Positions 35,755 through 45,725 of a DNA stretch of 64,000 nucleotides are shown piece after piece. This stretch comes from Heterocephalus glaber. Taxonomy: Eukaryota; Chordata; Mammalia; Rodentia; Bathyergidae. The first letter of the stretch is position 1; each line of letters begins with the position of its first letter. Location: contig NW_004624743.1 in NCBI RefSeq assembly GCF_000247695.1, positions 4,625,099-4,689,098 of the forward strand, written 5' to 3'. The position numbers and the translations under genes were made by a program. The notes under the pieces were generated by a model that saw nothing but the letters and a program-made list of their open reading frames with translations, did not search any database and was not told the origin of the DNA.

Positions 35755-36185
35755 GAAAAATGAAGGCCAGAGGTTTCCAGATTATCCCATTTTTCTGGCT
35801 ACTTCCTGAAGCAGTGGCTGCCTCAATGTCCTGAATTGTTTCAAAATATTGACATTTCATGGTCTTTTTAACTTTGGAGAAGTCCCGGTGGTTGTGTGTT
35901 GTCAGAGCCATTGAATGAGGTGGATGAGGACACACTGTCATATTTTTTACGAGCCTGTATTTCCGTTAGATGGCACTCGGCTGCAGAATTCATCAAATTT
36001 TTTTATCATACTCACTAAAGACATTCAAAAAAGAACTTTCAGAGTTGCTTCAGAAAGTAGCAAGAATGATGGGATAAGCGTCCTCAAAGCAAGGAGGGGG
36101 AAGATCTGGAAGGGGATTGATAGTAATGTGTCTTTTATTATACGGTTTTAGAAAATGTAAACAATCTCTATATTTTGATCCTTAC
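35755..36185. mobile_element. Mariner-derived palindromic remnant, copy 1
   Basis: Two diverging arms from the C-terminal part of a Tc1/mariner transposase. The left arm (about 35,760-35,930, minus) translates to HPPHS, then DFSKVKKTMK and YFETIQDIEAATA. These match the family's HPPYSPDLAP...LFPK(x)K and RFETI(x)DI blocks. The right arm (about 36,000-36,180, plus) repeats the end of the gene. Its TTGCTTCAGAAAGTAGCAAG AATGATGGGATAA is near-identical to CTGCTTCAGGAAGTAGCCAG AAAAATGGGATAA on the opposite strand of the left arm. The left arm is the longer one. The catalytic third Asp position in SPD is not preserved. It is decayed and non-functional. Confidence 0.75.
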
Positions 36186-36399
36186 TCTTCCTGAAACTTT
36201 TTCTACACTCTCTTTTCATGGGTGTCAGAGCTGCATCACTATCTGAAGACTCTTCCTTCTAAGGCCTTTTCCTCCCCCTTATTTTTCACAGGCATTTTAC
36301 TAAATAATCTCTCATTTTTATTCTGTTCTATTTCATATAAACTAACATAAATAGTATCAGAAGTAGTTAAAGGAAAGCACAGGTAAAACAGAATGTTGG

Positions 36400-37509
36400 A
36401 ACTGGTTAGCTGATTGCCCCATGGGCAAAGATGACACCATTAACATGGCATTATACCACAAAAGTCCAGTCTTCAGCTGGCGTTAGGGCTCACTGGTCTC
36501 CATGTAAGAAAAGAAGTCACCGTCTTGGGCAGAATAACTTCTACCTTTAACAGGAGGTGATGCGACTGCTTTTACACAATGCAGGCAGGTAGAAATAAAT
36601 GTGGGACCTGAGTGGTTGATATGGGCTCCTCTTAATACTCTCAGGGCCTCAGTACCTGAGAAGTTCCTAATAGCTGTGCCTGAGAAACACACGGTGGGTA
36701 AGCATGTAGGCCCTCAGAAATGGAAATTTGGATCACAGTGCAAGCTGAGTCACCACGATCCACCACTGTGACTGGTGAGGTTAGGGGATTTTAGAATGCG
36801 TAGTGGAGGACAGAAGGGATGAAAATGCCCTGTGACCCCCAAGCCAGCTGCAACGGTGGGTGCTGTAGTTTGTTTCATTCATCTCTTTTTAGTTTCTCTT
36901 CAAAAAAGAGGGCCATGAGAAACCCAGAGAGATATTATTGGACCTGTATTTAGGGTTAGTTTTTAGGGTACAGTGGAGGGAATACAAAACCTGTGAAGCT
37001 GCACTACTGAGATCATGTGCTGCAGGGCCTTAGAAGGGGACAGCACTCCCTCCACCTTTAGGGTTGGCCACTTCCCTGGAGCTGCCTCAGTGTGTCCGGA
37101 CAGTGTGCAGCCCTTGGGGTCTGCACTTCCGGTAGCCAGTCCTCTGTACAGGCCTGAGACGTAGAATCATGCAGCTCTTTGAGACTCTTCCCAGCACATC
37201 TGTCTCCCCTGACCCCATTTTTTTCACAAGTGGCAGACTGAGCATCACACTCTAATTCCTCAGCCTGTCTCTTTCTTCCTCCCTTTTATCTTTCACAGAC
37301 TTTTCCTGTACTACTAAATTCATCTGTTTCCTAAAGAACCTAAACTATCAGTCTTATTCCAGACCTCCACACGGCAATCCCTGGTGGAAACCGAACCAAA
37401 TGACTCAACCCCAATTAATATGTGCCCTAATATACCTTGTGCTGAATTCTATTTATTCTATGTTTCACATTCCCAGTTCCTCTACCATTCCCTCCTGAGA
37501 TTAAATTAG
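36400..37509 (+). mobile_element. Possible MaLR/MLT1 internal sequence
   Basis: This block is less AT-rich than its surroundings and ends exactly where an MLT1-type LTR begins. Pyrimidine-rich stretches at 37,255-37,300 and the lack of other repeats would fit decayed internal retroelement sequence upstream of its 3' LTR. I see no intact gag or pol motif and found no matching 5' LTR on the left, so this rests on position and composition. Confidence 0.35.
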
Positions 37510-37906
37510 TGTGGTAGTTTTAAAATGAGTCCACAGGTTTTTTTAAAAAAATACTGTTTTCAAGAGATTAAGCCTAATCCCTCTCTCCTTGAGTACGAAC
37601 TAGAAGCAATCCCAGAAGTCTAAGGAAGAAAATGTCCTGGGAATGTGCATGCTCTGCCAACAGCCAGTGAGGAACAGGAGTGAGGGCCTCCAGCCTGGAG
37701 CTATGTAAATGAGCTCTTTGGAAGCTGATTCTTTGTCCCACAGAAGCCTTCAGATGATGGCAGATGTCTGGACCGAGTCCTCCTGGGAAACCCAGAGGCT
37801 GGATTGTCCAATTAAGCCATTTCTGTACCCCAGCTGTCAGAAGCTGTGTGAGAAGAAGGGTGTTTATCATTTCAAACTTCTGAATCACTAGAAAATTTGT
37901 TACAGC
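37510..37906 (+). mobile_element. MLT1-type LTR
   Basis: It opens TGTGGTAGTTTTAAAATGAG TCC, contains CAGATGATGGCAGATGTCTG and CCCAGAGGCTGGATTGTCCA, and ends near TTTGTTACAGC. These follow the MLT1 order. Two short opposing open frames over it are not genes. Confidence 0.7.
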
Positions 37907-37919
37907 CTTAAATTTGCCA

Positions 37920-38445
37920 CATGTTCAAAATATGGCGAGTGTTCAAATGAAAAGACCCATTACACTAAAACATTCATTGCTATTAATCTTCCTCAAAATA
38001 TTCCACCTTTCTTTAAACACACTTAGCACATCATTTCTGACACTTGTGGAAGCAGTGGTGGAAGTCCTTTTGCACATCTTTATGATCAAAAGTACAATGA
38101 CTGCTGCTGTCCGGGGCCATCAGACAGAAAGGCTGGTAAAAGTCTGACACGGCCTTCATCCACCTCATTCACCAAATCTGGTGTTGTCCTACTTTTGGGT
38201 CTTCTCCCAAGTGAAAATGTCCATTAAAGGTAAACATTTTGAATCCATTCCAGACATCAAGGTGGCTGTGACAGCCAGTGAAAGACACTTGTGAAAGAGG
38301 ACTTCCAGGACTGCTTCAGAAAATAAATGGCAAGAATGATGGGATGTGGCTTTGAAACAAAGGGGAGTATTTTGAGGAGGATAAATGCCAGTGTATCTGT
38401 TACTGTAATAAATTGCTGTAAATTTAAATAGACCATATTTTTCTT
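37920..38445. mobile_element. Mariner-derived palindromic remnant, copy 2
   Basis: Again two diverging arms of a Tc1/mariner transposase 3' end. The right arm (38,157-38,440, plus) reads HPPHSPNLVLSYFWVF, then KMSIKGKHFESIPDIKVAVTA, a stop, and later WQE, WDVALKQ and a GVF-stop-GG tail. These match HPPYSPDLAPCDFFLF, KGKRFESI and the YFEGD end of the family. The third catalytic Asp is Asn here (SPN). The left arm (about 37,930-38,085, minus) contains the same end: KDFHHCF, then EYFEED. GGACTTCCA..ACTGCTTC and TATTTTGAGGA(A/G)GAT are shared by both arms. The long arm is on the right, opposite to copy 1. Stops in every arm make it a fossil. Confidence 0.78.
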
Positions 38446-38527
38446 TTATTTTTTTGGTGCTGGGGATCGAACTCGGGACCTTGCGGTTGCAAGGCAGGAG
38501 CTGGAACCACTGAGCTAAATCCCCAGC
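38446..38527 (-). mobile_element. ID SINE, variant subfamily
   Basis: T-run, GGTGCTGGGGATCGAACTCG, TTGCGGTTGCAAGGCAGG, AACCACTGAGCTAAATCCCC. Among the copies here this has one of the best preserved box B regions. It abuts the right arm of the mariner remnant. Confidence 0.9.
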
Positions 38528-39242
38528 TAAAACAAACTTTTCAATCATGCATTGTATACTCAATTTTTTTCTTAGAATTGACTTGTGGAGCAACATTACA
38601 TACACACATACATGAACACTTCATAGTAAATACACATTCACTTCACATAAGACATGTATGTATATTTATGTGTATATACATACATGCCTAAGTTATCAGC
38701 AATTTAGTAATGAGGCTTTTGTGTTTTTCTTAACCAACTTGAGTCACTTTGAAAATATATATATACCTATACAGCTTCATTAACTATCATTCCAAAATAT
38801 TACATTATTTGATTGTTATATGTTCAATCCCTTTTTGGTGAGAAATTAAAGACATTATCTATTTGTAGGCTCCTATTGCCTACTAGTAAAAATGAATAAA
38901 GTATTTTACATAATAGTCCTTGAACATTTCATCACTTGTGTCTTATTGGGTGGCATAATTCAGGATTATGTTCATCATGCTGTTTATAGTCAGTGCAAAA
39001 GATGGGTGGTAAAGGTTGAAAATTATGTTTATTTAAATAATACAGATTGTCAAATTATTTCTCACTGTTACATATATCTACTCATTAGCTGCTCCACTAG
39101 GTTAGGATCAATAAAATTGAAGGTGGACAGATCAAATCAATAAGGAGCTCAGGTTTCCACATGTATAATGCAGATTTTCTATCTAAAGGGCCACCAAATG
39201 ATGCCGTGGCCAGGTGTTACGAACAGTTTTAGTTTAATCATT
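38528..39242. other. Unassigned AT-rich DNA
   Basis: No gene or repeat that I can name; short CATACA/TATA tracts near 38,600-38,690. Confidence 0.45.
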
Positions 39243-39572
39243 GCATTGGTTAGCTTTTTGTGACAGGGACAGAAAAGACCACATACACAAGTTAAAGTAG
39301 GAAAGGTGTTTCTCTCAGGTTCAGTGGGTTCAGTCGATGGTTGGCTGGTACCAAGACAGAAACATCATGGCAGAAGAGCGTGGTGATTAGTTTATGGCAG
39401 CTGGGAAACAGAGCACAGGGGAAGAGTGCCCCCCTCCCCCTGGGACCCACGTCCTAAGTCCTAATAGCACCTTCAGCTATGGACATCATGAAATCAATCC
39501 ACTAAGGAGCACAGGGTCTCCGTGATCCAACCGAGTCTCTTAATCCAGTCAAGTTGACATTTAACATTAACT
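39243..39572 (-). mobile_element. ERVL-type LTR
   Basis: Plus text begins GCATTGGTTAGCTTTTTGTG ACAGGGACAG, has TTCAGTGGGTTCAGTCGATG and ACATCATGGCAGAAGAGCGT, and closes CAAGTTGACATTTAACATTA AC. Both boundaries agree with an MLT2/MT2-like ERVL LTR. Confidence 0.8.
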
Positions 39573-39934
39573 GGTAGGATTATATAAAATAAGATAACAC
39601 TTATTAAGAAATCATCAGCTATTTAGTCCTGTACAAAATATAATAAAATAATTAATAATGTAGACTATATTCTGTGTATAGGTAGGATTTTTTTTTTATG
39701 TTAGATATAGCTCTTCTGCCTGAAAGTAAATATAGCACAAATAAACTTAAATGCAAAGAAATTTTGTTATGCGGTGAATACAAAGGCTCAAAGCAACTAA
39801 ACAACTTGTGACGCATCAAAGGAAAGGCCAGACTACAATGGCACTGGATAATTCTTGATTCACCTCCTTTACATGTAGTTAGTTTCCTCTAAGTTTTGGT
39901 CTATAATCTTCCTAAGCAGCAATACAAGAAAACA
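39573..39934. other. Unassigned AT-rich DNA
   Basis: No supported feature. Confidence 0.4.
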
Positions 39935-40060
39935 CCACCAACACCATTTACTGAGGATTTACTAAGTGCGTGCACTCTATGCAAGTTTTATTCTTTATGA
40001 TCCTCACAGAGACCAGATAAGTAGAGCAAGGTCAGTCTGATTTGCGAGGCTCTGGATTTT
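39935..40060 (-). mobile_element. MIR SINE
   Basis: ATTTACTGAGGATTTACTAA GTGCGTGCACTCTATGCAAG, then TTTATGATCCTCACAGAGAC fits reverse-complement MIR with several substitutions. Confidence 0.6.
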
Positions 40061-41542
40061 GCTACTGTTCCACCCTGCAGTCCGGAAACTCTGAGAGTAG
40101 CCAGTTTACCTTCTGTGCCCTAAGTTCAAACGCATGCGGAATACTTGGAATTCTTGACACAGTTTGGGTCACATTCACACACCTAATTCAATCAGCTGTA
40201 CTCAGGGGACTGGGCTCAAACGAGATTTCCTCCTGCAACAATAGGGATCAGGAATCAGCAGAGGCCTTTTTTAGAAACAAAAAGCAGTGCATGGTGGGGT
40301 ACTAAGGAGACTCAAACCAATGAAGAAAATATGAGCAAATATCACAAATCTTCTACATTTTTAAAAGCAAGTAACAGTAACTTTTTAAGTTTGCGAAGGG
40401 TAATGGAAACTACTCCTGTGCCAGGGGACTTATATTAAAAAGAGTACAAGGTGATTAAAAGAAGAAGTGGAACTTACCCCAGCAGTTCATTGAGAGTGGA
40501 TTCTGTTTGAGAAGAAACTTAATTTTAAACTTGATATTTTAAAACCAGCAGTTATTTGCTATGGTTCAAATTTAAAGTGTGATTTAGGGTTAAAAGAAAC
40601 AAGTCTGTGTAGTGTAGAAGCCCATGAGTGTTATATTTGATGCTAGGCTGAGTGCCTGCGAAGGAACTGGAGAACTGATTGCCGTGTAGAAAGTTCAGGA
40701 AGGTTTCCTCTGAGAAGCACCTCACCCTTCACACAGCCGCCTGCATTTATCCTGCTTCAGTGTGACTTGCTGACAGAGGTCTGCTTCGTGCCAGCGCAGT
40801 TGTACAATCTCCCATCACTTTTCAATTCCACAGCATCTAAGAACATGCATTTATTAAATTATTAGGCCAAGTTAGACATATATTTTGACTTAAATAGAAA
40901 AAAGGGGCTTATGATTGGCAATGTTGGCTTTTATGAGGAAAACTAAAAATTCGTTTGGCTTGTTTATTTATCTGTTTGTTTTGGTTTCTTTTTTCCTGGT
41001 AATTTAATTAACCTGGCAGAGGTTAACGCTTTGGGGGATAGAAGAAAAATCTAATAACTAGACGTATTACATAGAGTGGTACATAAAATAAAGAGAATGA
41101 ACTCTACCTTTAAAAATATATGGAAATGAATTTGAAATATGTAATGATCTGAAACGAAAAACAGAAGTCTTTTTCTCCACTATTCTTTAGTTTGTTTAGG
41201 AATACGATTTGAAAATGTGTACCACAGAAACTCAACTCCAAATCTGTCTGATCCTAGATATATTTATTGCTTGATAATAAATTCAGGGGATGATGAAAGT
41301 ACTGCATGAGTTTTTAAAAGTCTCAAAATGTATCTTTGTAGTCTAGTTAAGTCCATTTTAAAATGTGGAAGTTTGGAGAGATGAACTTTATCTTCTTGGA
41401 ATGTCCTCTGGGTACTGTGGGTATTGGGGCCATGATAATGGCGTCTTTTTCAGCTTTTTTATTGATTATTCATCCTCTCATTGAAAATTCTTCACATTCA
41501 AGTTCAGAATCTTCAGCCTTTTACCTTATTAATTTTTATTCT
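40061..41542. other. Unassigned DNA
   Basis: No gene or repeat that I can name. 40,840-41,050 is AT-rich with TTAAT/ATTAA words and no repeat signature. Confidence 0.4.
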
Positions 41543-41900
41543 TGCTCTATTCATCATCTATTGCAGCTTCACAAATTATACCACAATTTCACAGCTTAAA
41601 CAACACACACATGTATTACCTCACCGTTTCCCTGAGTAGGGGTGGGGCATGGCCCTCCATTGCAGAGACTCATGAAGTTGTAATTAAAGTTTCTCCCAGT
41701 GCTGCATTCATCCCTTGGTTCTTCTGGGTGTGATCCATTTCCAAGCTGAGTCAGGGTTTGCTACAATTATTTCTTTCTTTGTAGCGTACAGACTAAAGTC
41801 ATTACATTCTCTATAGGCTGTTGGCCAGACTCCACTCTTGCTTCTTTCCCAGCAAGGATATGAAAAGAACCAGAAAAAGAAGACCAGCAAGGTTACAATC
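41543..41900 (+). mobile_element. Ancient interspersed repeat, probably LTR-type
   Basis: CATCTATTGCAGCTTCACAA ATTATACCACAA, then ACAGCTTAAACAACACACAC, GTATTACCTCACCGTTTCCC and CCATTTCCAAGCTGAGTCAG follow the order of a common mammalian repeat that starts CTGTAACAAATTACCAC. I recognise the repeat but cannot name its family with certainty. Confidence 0.55.
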
Positions 41901-41918
41901 AAAATTTTTGTAACTAAA

Positions 41919-42345
41919 TGTTGTAGTCAGGGTTTGCAAGGGGACAGATTTAATACAGGACATATAATTTATAGGATTATTTTATAATAGATACCCAAAA
42001 AGTCAAACGCAGAGGAGTGCCAGAAGTTAGTCACACACTAGAGACCTAAAGAATCCAGCCAAGGGCCTGGATCCCACACCAATGTCCCACACAAGTCCAG
42101 CCAGTGGCCTAGAGCCCGTGGCAATGTCTCGTGCTTCTATGTACTGAGGATCTGGACCTGGAAGGCCCAAAGGCCTGTGGTGGAAGCCACAAAACCTGTG
42201 CTGGCAGGGTGAAGGATTTGTGCCACCAGGCTGAGGGATCTGCACTGCAGCCAGGAAGTGACGCTCATGGTGAAGATCAGAGCTCCCCTGATGAGAACAG
42301 CAGCCATTCCCAGGGACAGCGAGGCCCTGAGGTCCTCCTATGAGA
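41919..42345 (+). mobile_element. MLT2-like ERVL LTR with internal tandem duplication
   Basis: It starts TGTTGTAGTCAGGGTTTGCA AGGGGACAG, then TTTATAGGATTATTTTATAA, which is the MLT2 opening with substitutions. At 42,055-42,138 two imperfect 42-bp units (each beginning CCAGCC(A)) lie in tandem. The 3' end is unclear; open frames on both strands come from the GC-rich middle. Confidence 0.7.
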
Positions 42346-42899
42346 CTAAGTATCAGAAGTGGTGTCCCTTTTCATTTAGCAGAAGCGAGTCACATCAACT
42401 AGCATATATTTGAGGGTGGGGAATTTGCAGAAGTGTAAAACCAGGGGACAGGATCCTCACAAGCCATTAGAAGGCCACATGAGGTCCACACTGTACCAGT
42501 GGGATTCTGAGATCTTCCTGATCACATGAGCTGGAAGGACTCACTTCGTCTTCATATTTCACCAGAAACTAAAGCTTCTGACCTATTTCAAATGGTTTAC
42601 TTATCCTTCACCCTCTTTTTACTGAAAATCAACTTATTATTAATATAATATAGGTATCAACAACAGGATACAAATATTAATGTACTATCGTTAACTAAAG
42701 ACCCTACTCAAATGTAACTAATTTCTCATCTCCTCTCCTTCTTCTGCCCTAGTATTGTATCAAGAATTCTGCATTGCATTCAAGGGTTATCACTCTTTGG
42801 TACCTCTGGTCTCTCTTAGAATGACAGTATCTCCTTTTTATGATACGATATTTTCAAAAAGTATCTGTCAGTTATTTTATAGAAAAAGGCTCAATTTGG
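42346..42899. other. Unassigned DNA
   Basis: No gene seen. 42,440-42,570 could be another LTR piece, but I could not assign it. Confidence 0.35.
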
Positions 42900-43565
42900 A
42901 ATTATCTGTCTGATGTTTTCTTGATTGGAATGAGAGCTTTCAATTTTGGAAATAATACAATAATAAAATTTGGATCTTCTAAATGCATCATATCAAGATA
43001 TTTATGAAAAGATATTATGTTTTTCCCAATATTTTTCACTTTAAAACAATAATGCAAAGAATATTTTTGTGGATATATATTTTTGAATTTTTATCAGATG
43101 GATTCATATAAGTGGAATTTCTGTACAGATGGGCAAGTCCCATGTAATTTTGTCTGATATTGTCAAATTTCTCTTCAGAAGGTTTATGCCAATTTCCATT
43201 CTTGCCAGCATTGAATGTGTGTTTTTCATTGAAATTTTATTTTTGCAATAAAAGGATGGTATTTCAGTATTGTCTTAATTTGCATTTCAGTAATTATAAA
43301 AGAACCTAAATTTTTTAATATGTGTGAGGGCAATTTTATGTTTTTTACTTGTGAATTTTCTTCCCATGTATTTTTGTCATTTTTCCTTCTGGGTATTTGT
43401 TACATGGCTTTAAATTTTTAAGGGTTCTTTACAAATTATGGGTATTAGTATTTCATCATGTATGTTTCAAATATTTTTGTCCCTGTTTGTCAATGTGTTT
43501 TTCCTTTGGTTATATTATTTTCTGTCATGCAGTCTTTAAAGGTATTTTATGTAGTCAATATCATC
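42900..43565 (-). mobile_element. L1M-type LINE fragment
   Basis: Plus text matches the reverse complement of an old L1 3' region: TGCCAATTTCCATTCTTGCC AGCATTGAATG, TTTTAATTTGCATTTC-like TCTTAATTTGCATTTCAGTA, AAGGGTTCTTTACAAATTAT and TCTGTCATGCAGTCTTTAAA. No open frame remains. Confidence 0.8.
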
Positions 43566-43878
43566 TTAATGGATGATGCATCATTTGAAACAAATATGGA
43601 ACATATGGGAAGTTGATTTTTGCATCATTTTAAAGAACATTGTAGGAAGTTGATGATGACACAACTACTATTGTCTTAACTTCGTATTTTCTTGGAATAA
43701 TTTAAAACTAGAAATCTCAAAACAGAATGTAAATATAATATTTTGAAAGAACTCAAAATGCACTAATATTTTATTGATAGTCTTATCAAAAGAGGAAAGG
43801 ACTTTTTTAAAGAAGGTGTTAAATTCAACTACTGCAGACATTGGTTAGATGTTGAACATAGCATAGTTTATTAACCAA

Positions 43879-44327
43879 TGTCTTAGTTACTTTTTGATTG
43901 TTGCACAAAATAAACAAAATACCCACAATCAAAAAAGAGAAAGTTTGTTTTAGGCCACAGTTTGTAGAGGTTTCAGTCCATAGTCAGCTGGCTCCATGTA
44001 GGGCAGCATGGGAGAGGGGCATCACAGAGGAGAAACAAGTCCATGGCAGGGTGTGTAGGTGGAAGCAAGCAGCAGCAGTGAGGATAGCTTATTTCTGTCC
44101 CTTTTCATTCCATCCAGGCTACAAGTCTATTTGTTGGTGCCACCCATACTCATGGTGGGCCTTCCCATTATCCTCACCCAGAACTATTCTAGACCAATCT
44201 GTGGACTAATTCAGTTATTGAAACACCCATAATCAATACGCACACACCCTAGACCCAGCCATCTCCAAAAAGTCCCTCTTGTGACCTCAGGAGGCTTTGG
44301 GGAGACATCTAGATATAAGCCATAACA
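43879..44327 (-). mobile_element. MaLR-type LTR, complete
   Basis: Plus text begins TGTCTTAGTTACTTTTTGAT TGTTGCACAAAATAAAC, has TTAGGCCACAGTTTGTAGAG and GGTTTCAGTCCATAGTCAGC, and ends GGGAGACATCTAGATATAAG CCATAACA. Read on the minus strand the termini are TGTTATGGCTTATATCTAGA and CTAAGACA, as in MaLR LTRs. It is about 449 bp. The 103-codon open frame inside is not a gene. Confidence 0.88.
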
Positions 44328-45725
44328 ACCAAGTTTAACCTATTTTATAATATGTAAGTTCAGATTCATATTTATCTTTATGATCTCTACTAACTCAATG
44401 ATCATTATTTTGTTTTTCTATTCAGTTCTATGGGACTCTTTAGACTTTCCAGTTTGTCCAACAATATTTTATTTTTTTTCTATTTCAGAATTTCAAAATA
44501 TTACGAGAAATCTCTGTTTAATTGTGAATGGTCTTTTACCTTTTACACATGAATTAATCTACCTTTAGTCCTTATATTTTCAAAAGGCAAATTATTGATT
44601 ACTAAATTCTTCTGTTGATATGACAGTTTCTGGATGGCCTAGAGGAAAAATTATGTCACAAATGAAATACTTAGTTTGAAAGATTACAAATTTACTTTTA
44701 ATTTTTAAAATTACAGTCAAATCTTCAGTTTAAAACTAAATATCTTAAAACTTTTTTCAATTAAACAATATAATTCCAAAATTAAGTAGTTATGTAAATA
44801 AATATGGCTTCATCTTAAATAGACTCTGCATAAAATTACTAAGAAAATGTTCTAGAAATTCAAATAATAGTTTCAAGATAATTGTGTTAGAAAAGCTGCA
44901 TGAAATATACTTAAAAACTAATGCAATTTTTATTTTCAAGTTCAATTTTTATATTTTACTTTTTGTATATAAACCTATCTTTTAGTATTTATTTTTTATA
45001 ATAATGCCACAATGTGTTTAAACATATTCACTAATTCATAAATTGAAGAGGATAAAATTCCATTTAAATTTTAAGAATGTAAAGAGAGAAAATATTTAAT
45101 CTGAATAATTTACTTTTGGAGTCATACAGAAATTATTTTTGGATAAAGTTTTTCTTTTGCTTCCATTCTCTGCAAAATCTCATTACCAAAGTGTTTTCAT
45201 ATGTGTTAAATTTTTACTAGATTAATACCTTTTATAGATCTTACGTAAGTTTTTCTACAAAATTTCTTCCAAAATTTTATCAAGTTTATTTCTGAACCTG
45301 CTATCATTGGACGTTTAAAATTATTGAAATATTAATTTTTAATTATTGTTCCTCTTTTTCCTTTAGTTTTTCTAATTAGATTTAGAGCTTCCTTTTTGCT
45401 TCTGCTTACATTTGATTCATTCAAAAACTAAAAAAAAATAGTGGTCACAAGGTATGGAAAAGCAGCAATTGAGTGGGGAGAAATGTCTACATTGTGCAGA
45501 CCCAGGTATTTGAAATAATGAAGACTTGTGCTTGCCAATTCATTTACTCTTCAGGATTAGTCTCTGAGATCCATGTTCTGCGGAGTATAAGTGGGTAGAG
45601 CTGCAGGGTGGAGCTCACCCAGGGATAATGACAGTATGTTCTCTCCATCCTCCTCATGGACCCCTAAAACAGAAGTCCTTCTGTTACTCATTTACATCCG
45701 GAGCTTCCAGCCTTGACTTCGCTGA
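44328..45725. other. Unassigned, very AT-rich DNA
   Basis: No feature that I can name; among the most AT-rich parts of the window. Confidence 0.45.

Noticed and set aside
38189..38605. 138-codon minus-strand open frame
   Set aside because: It crosses a mariner remnant (antisense) and an ID SINE; the AGDLAQWF segment is translated ID sequence.
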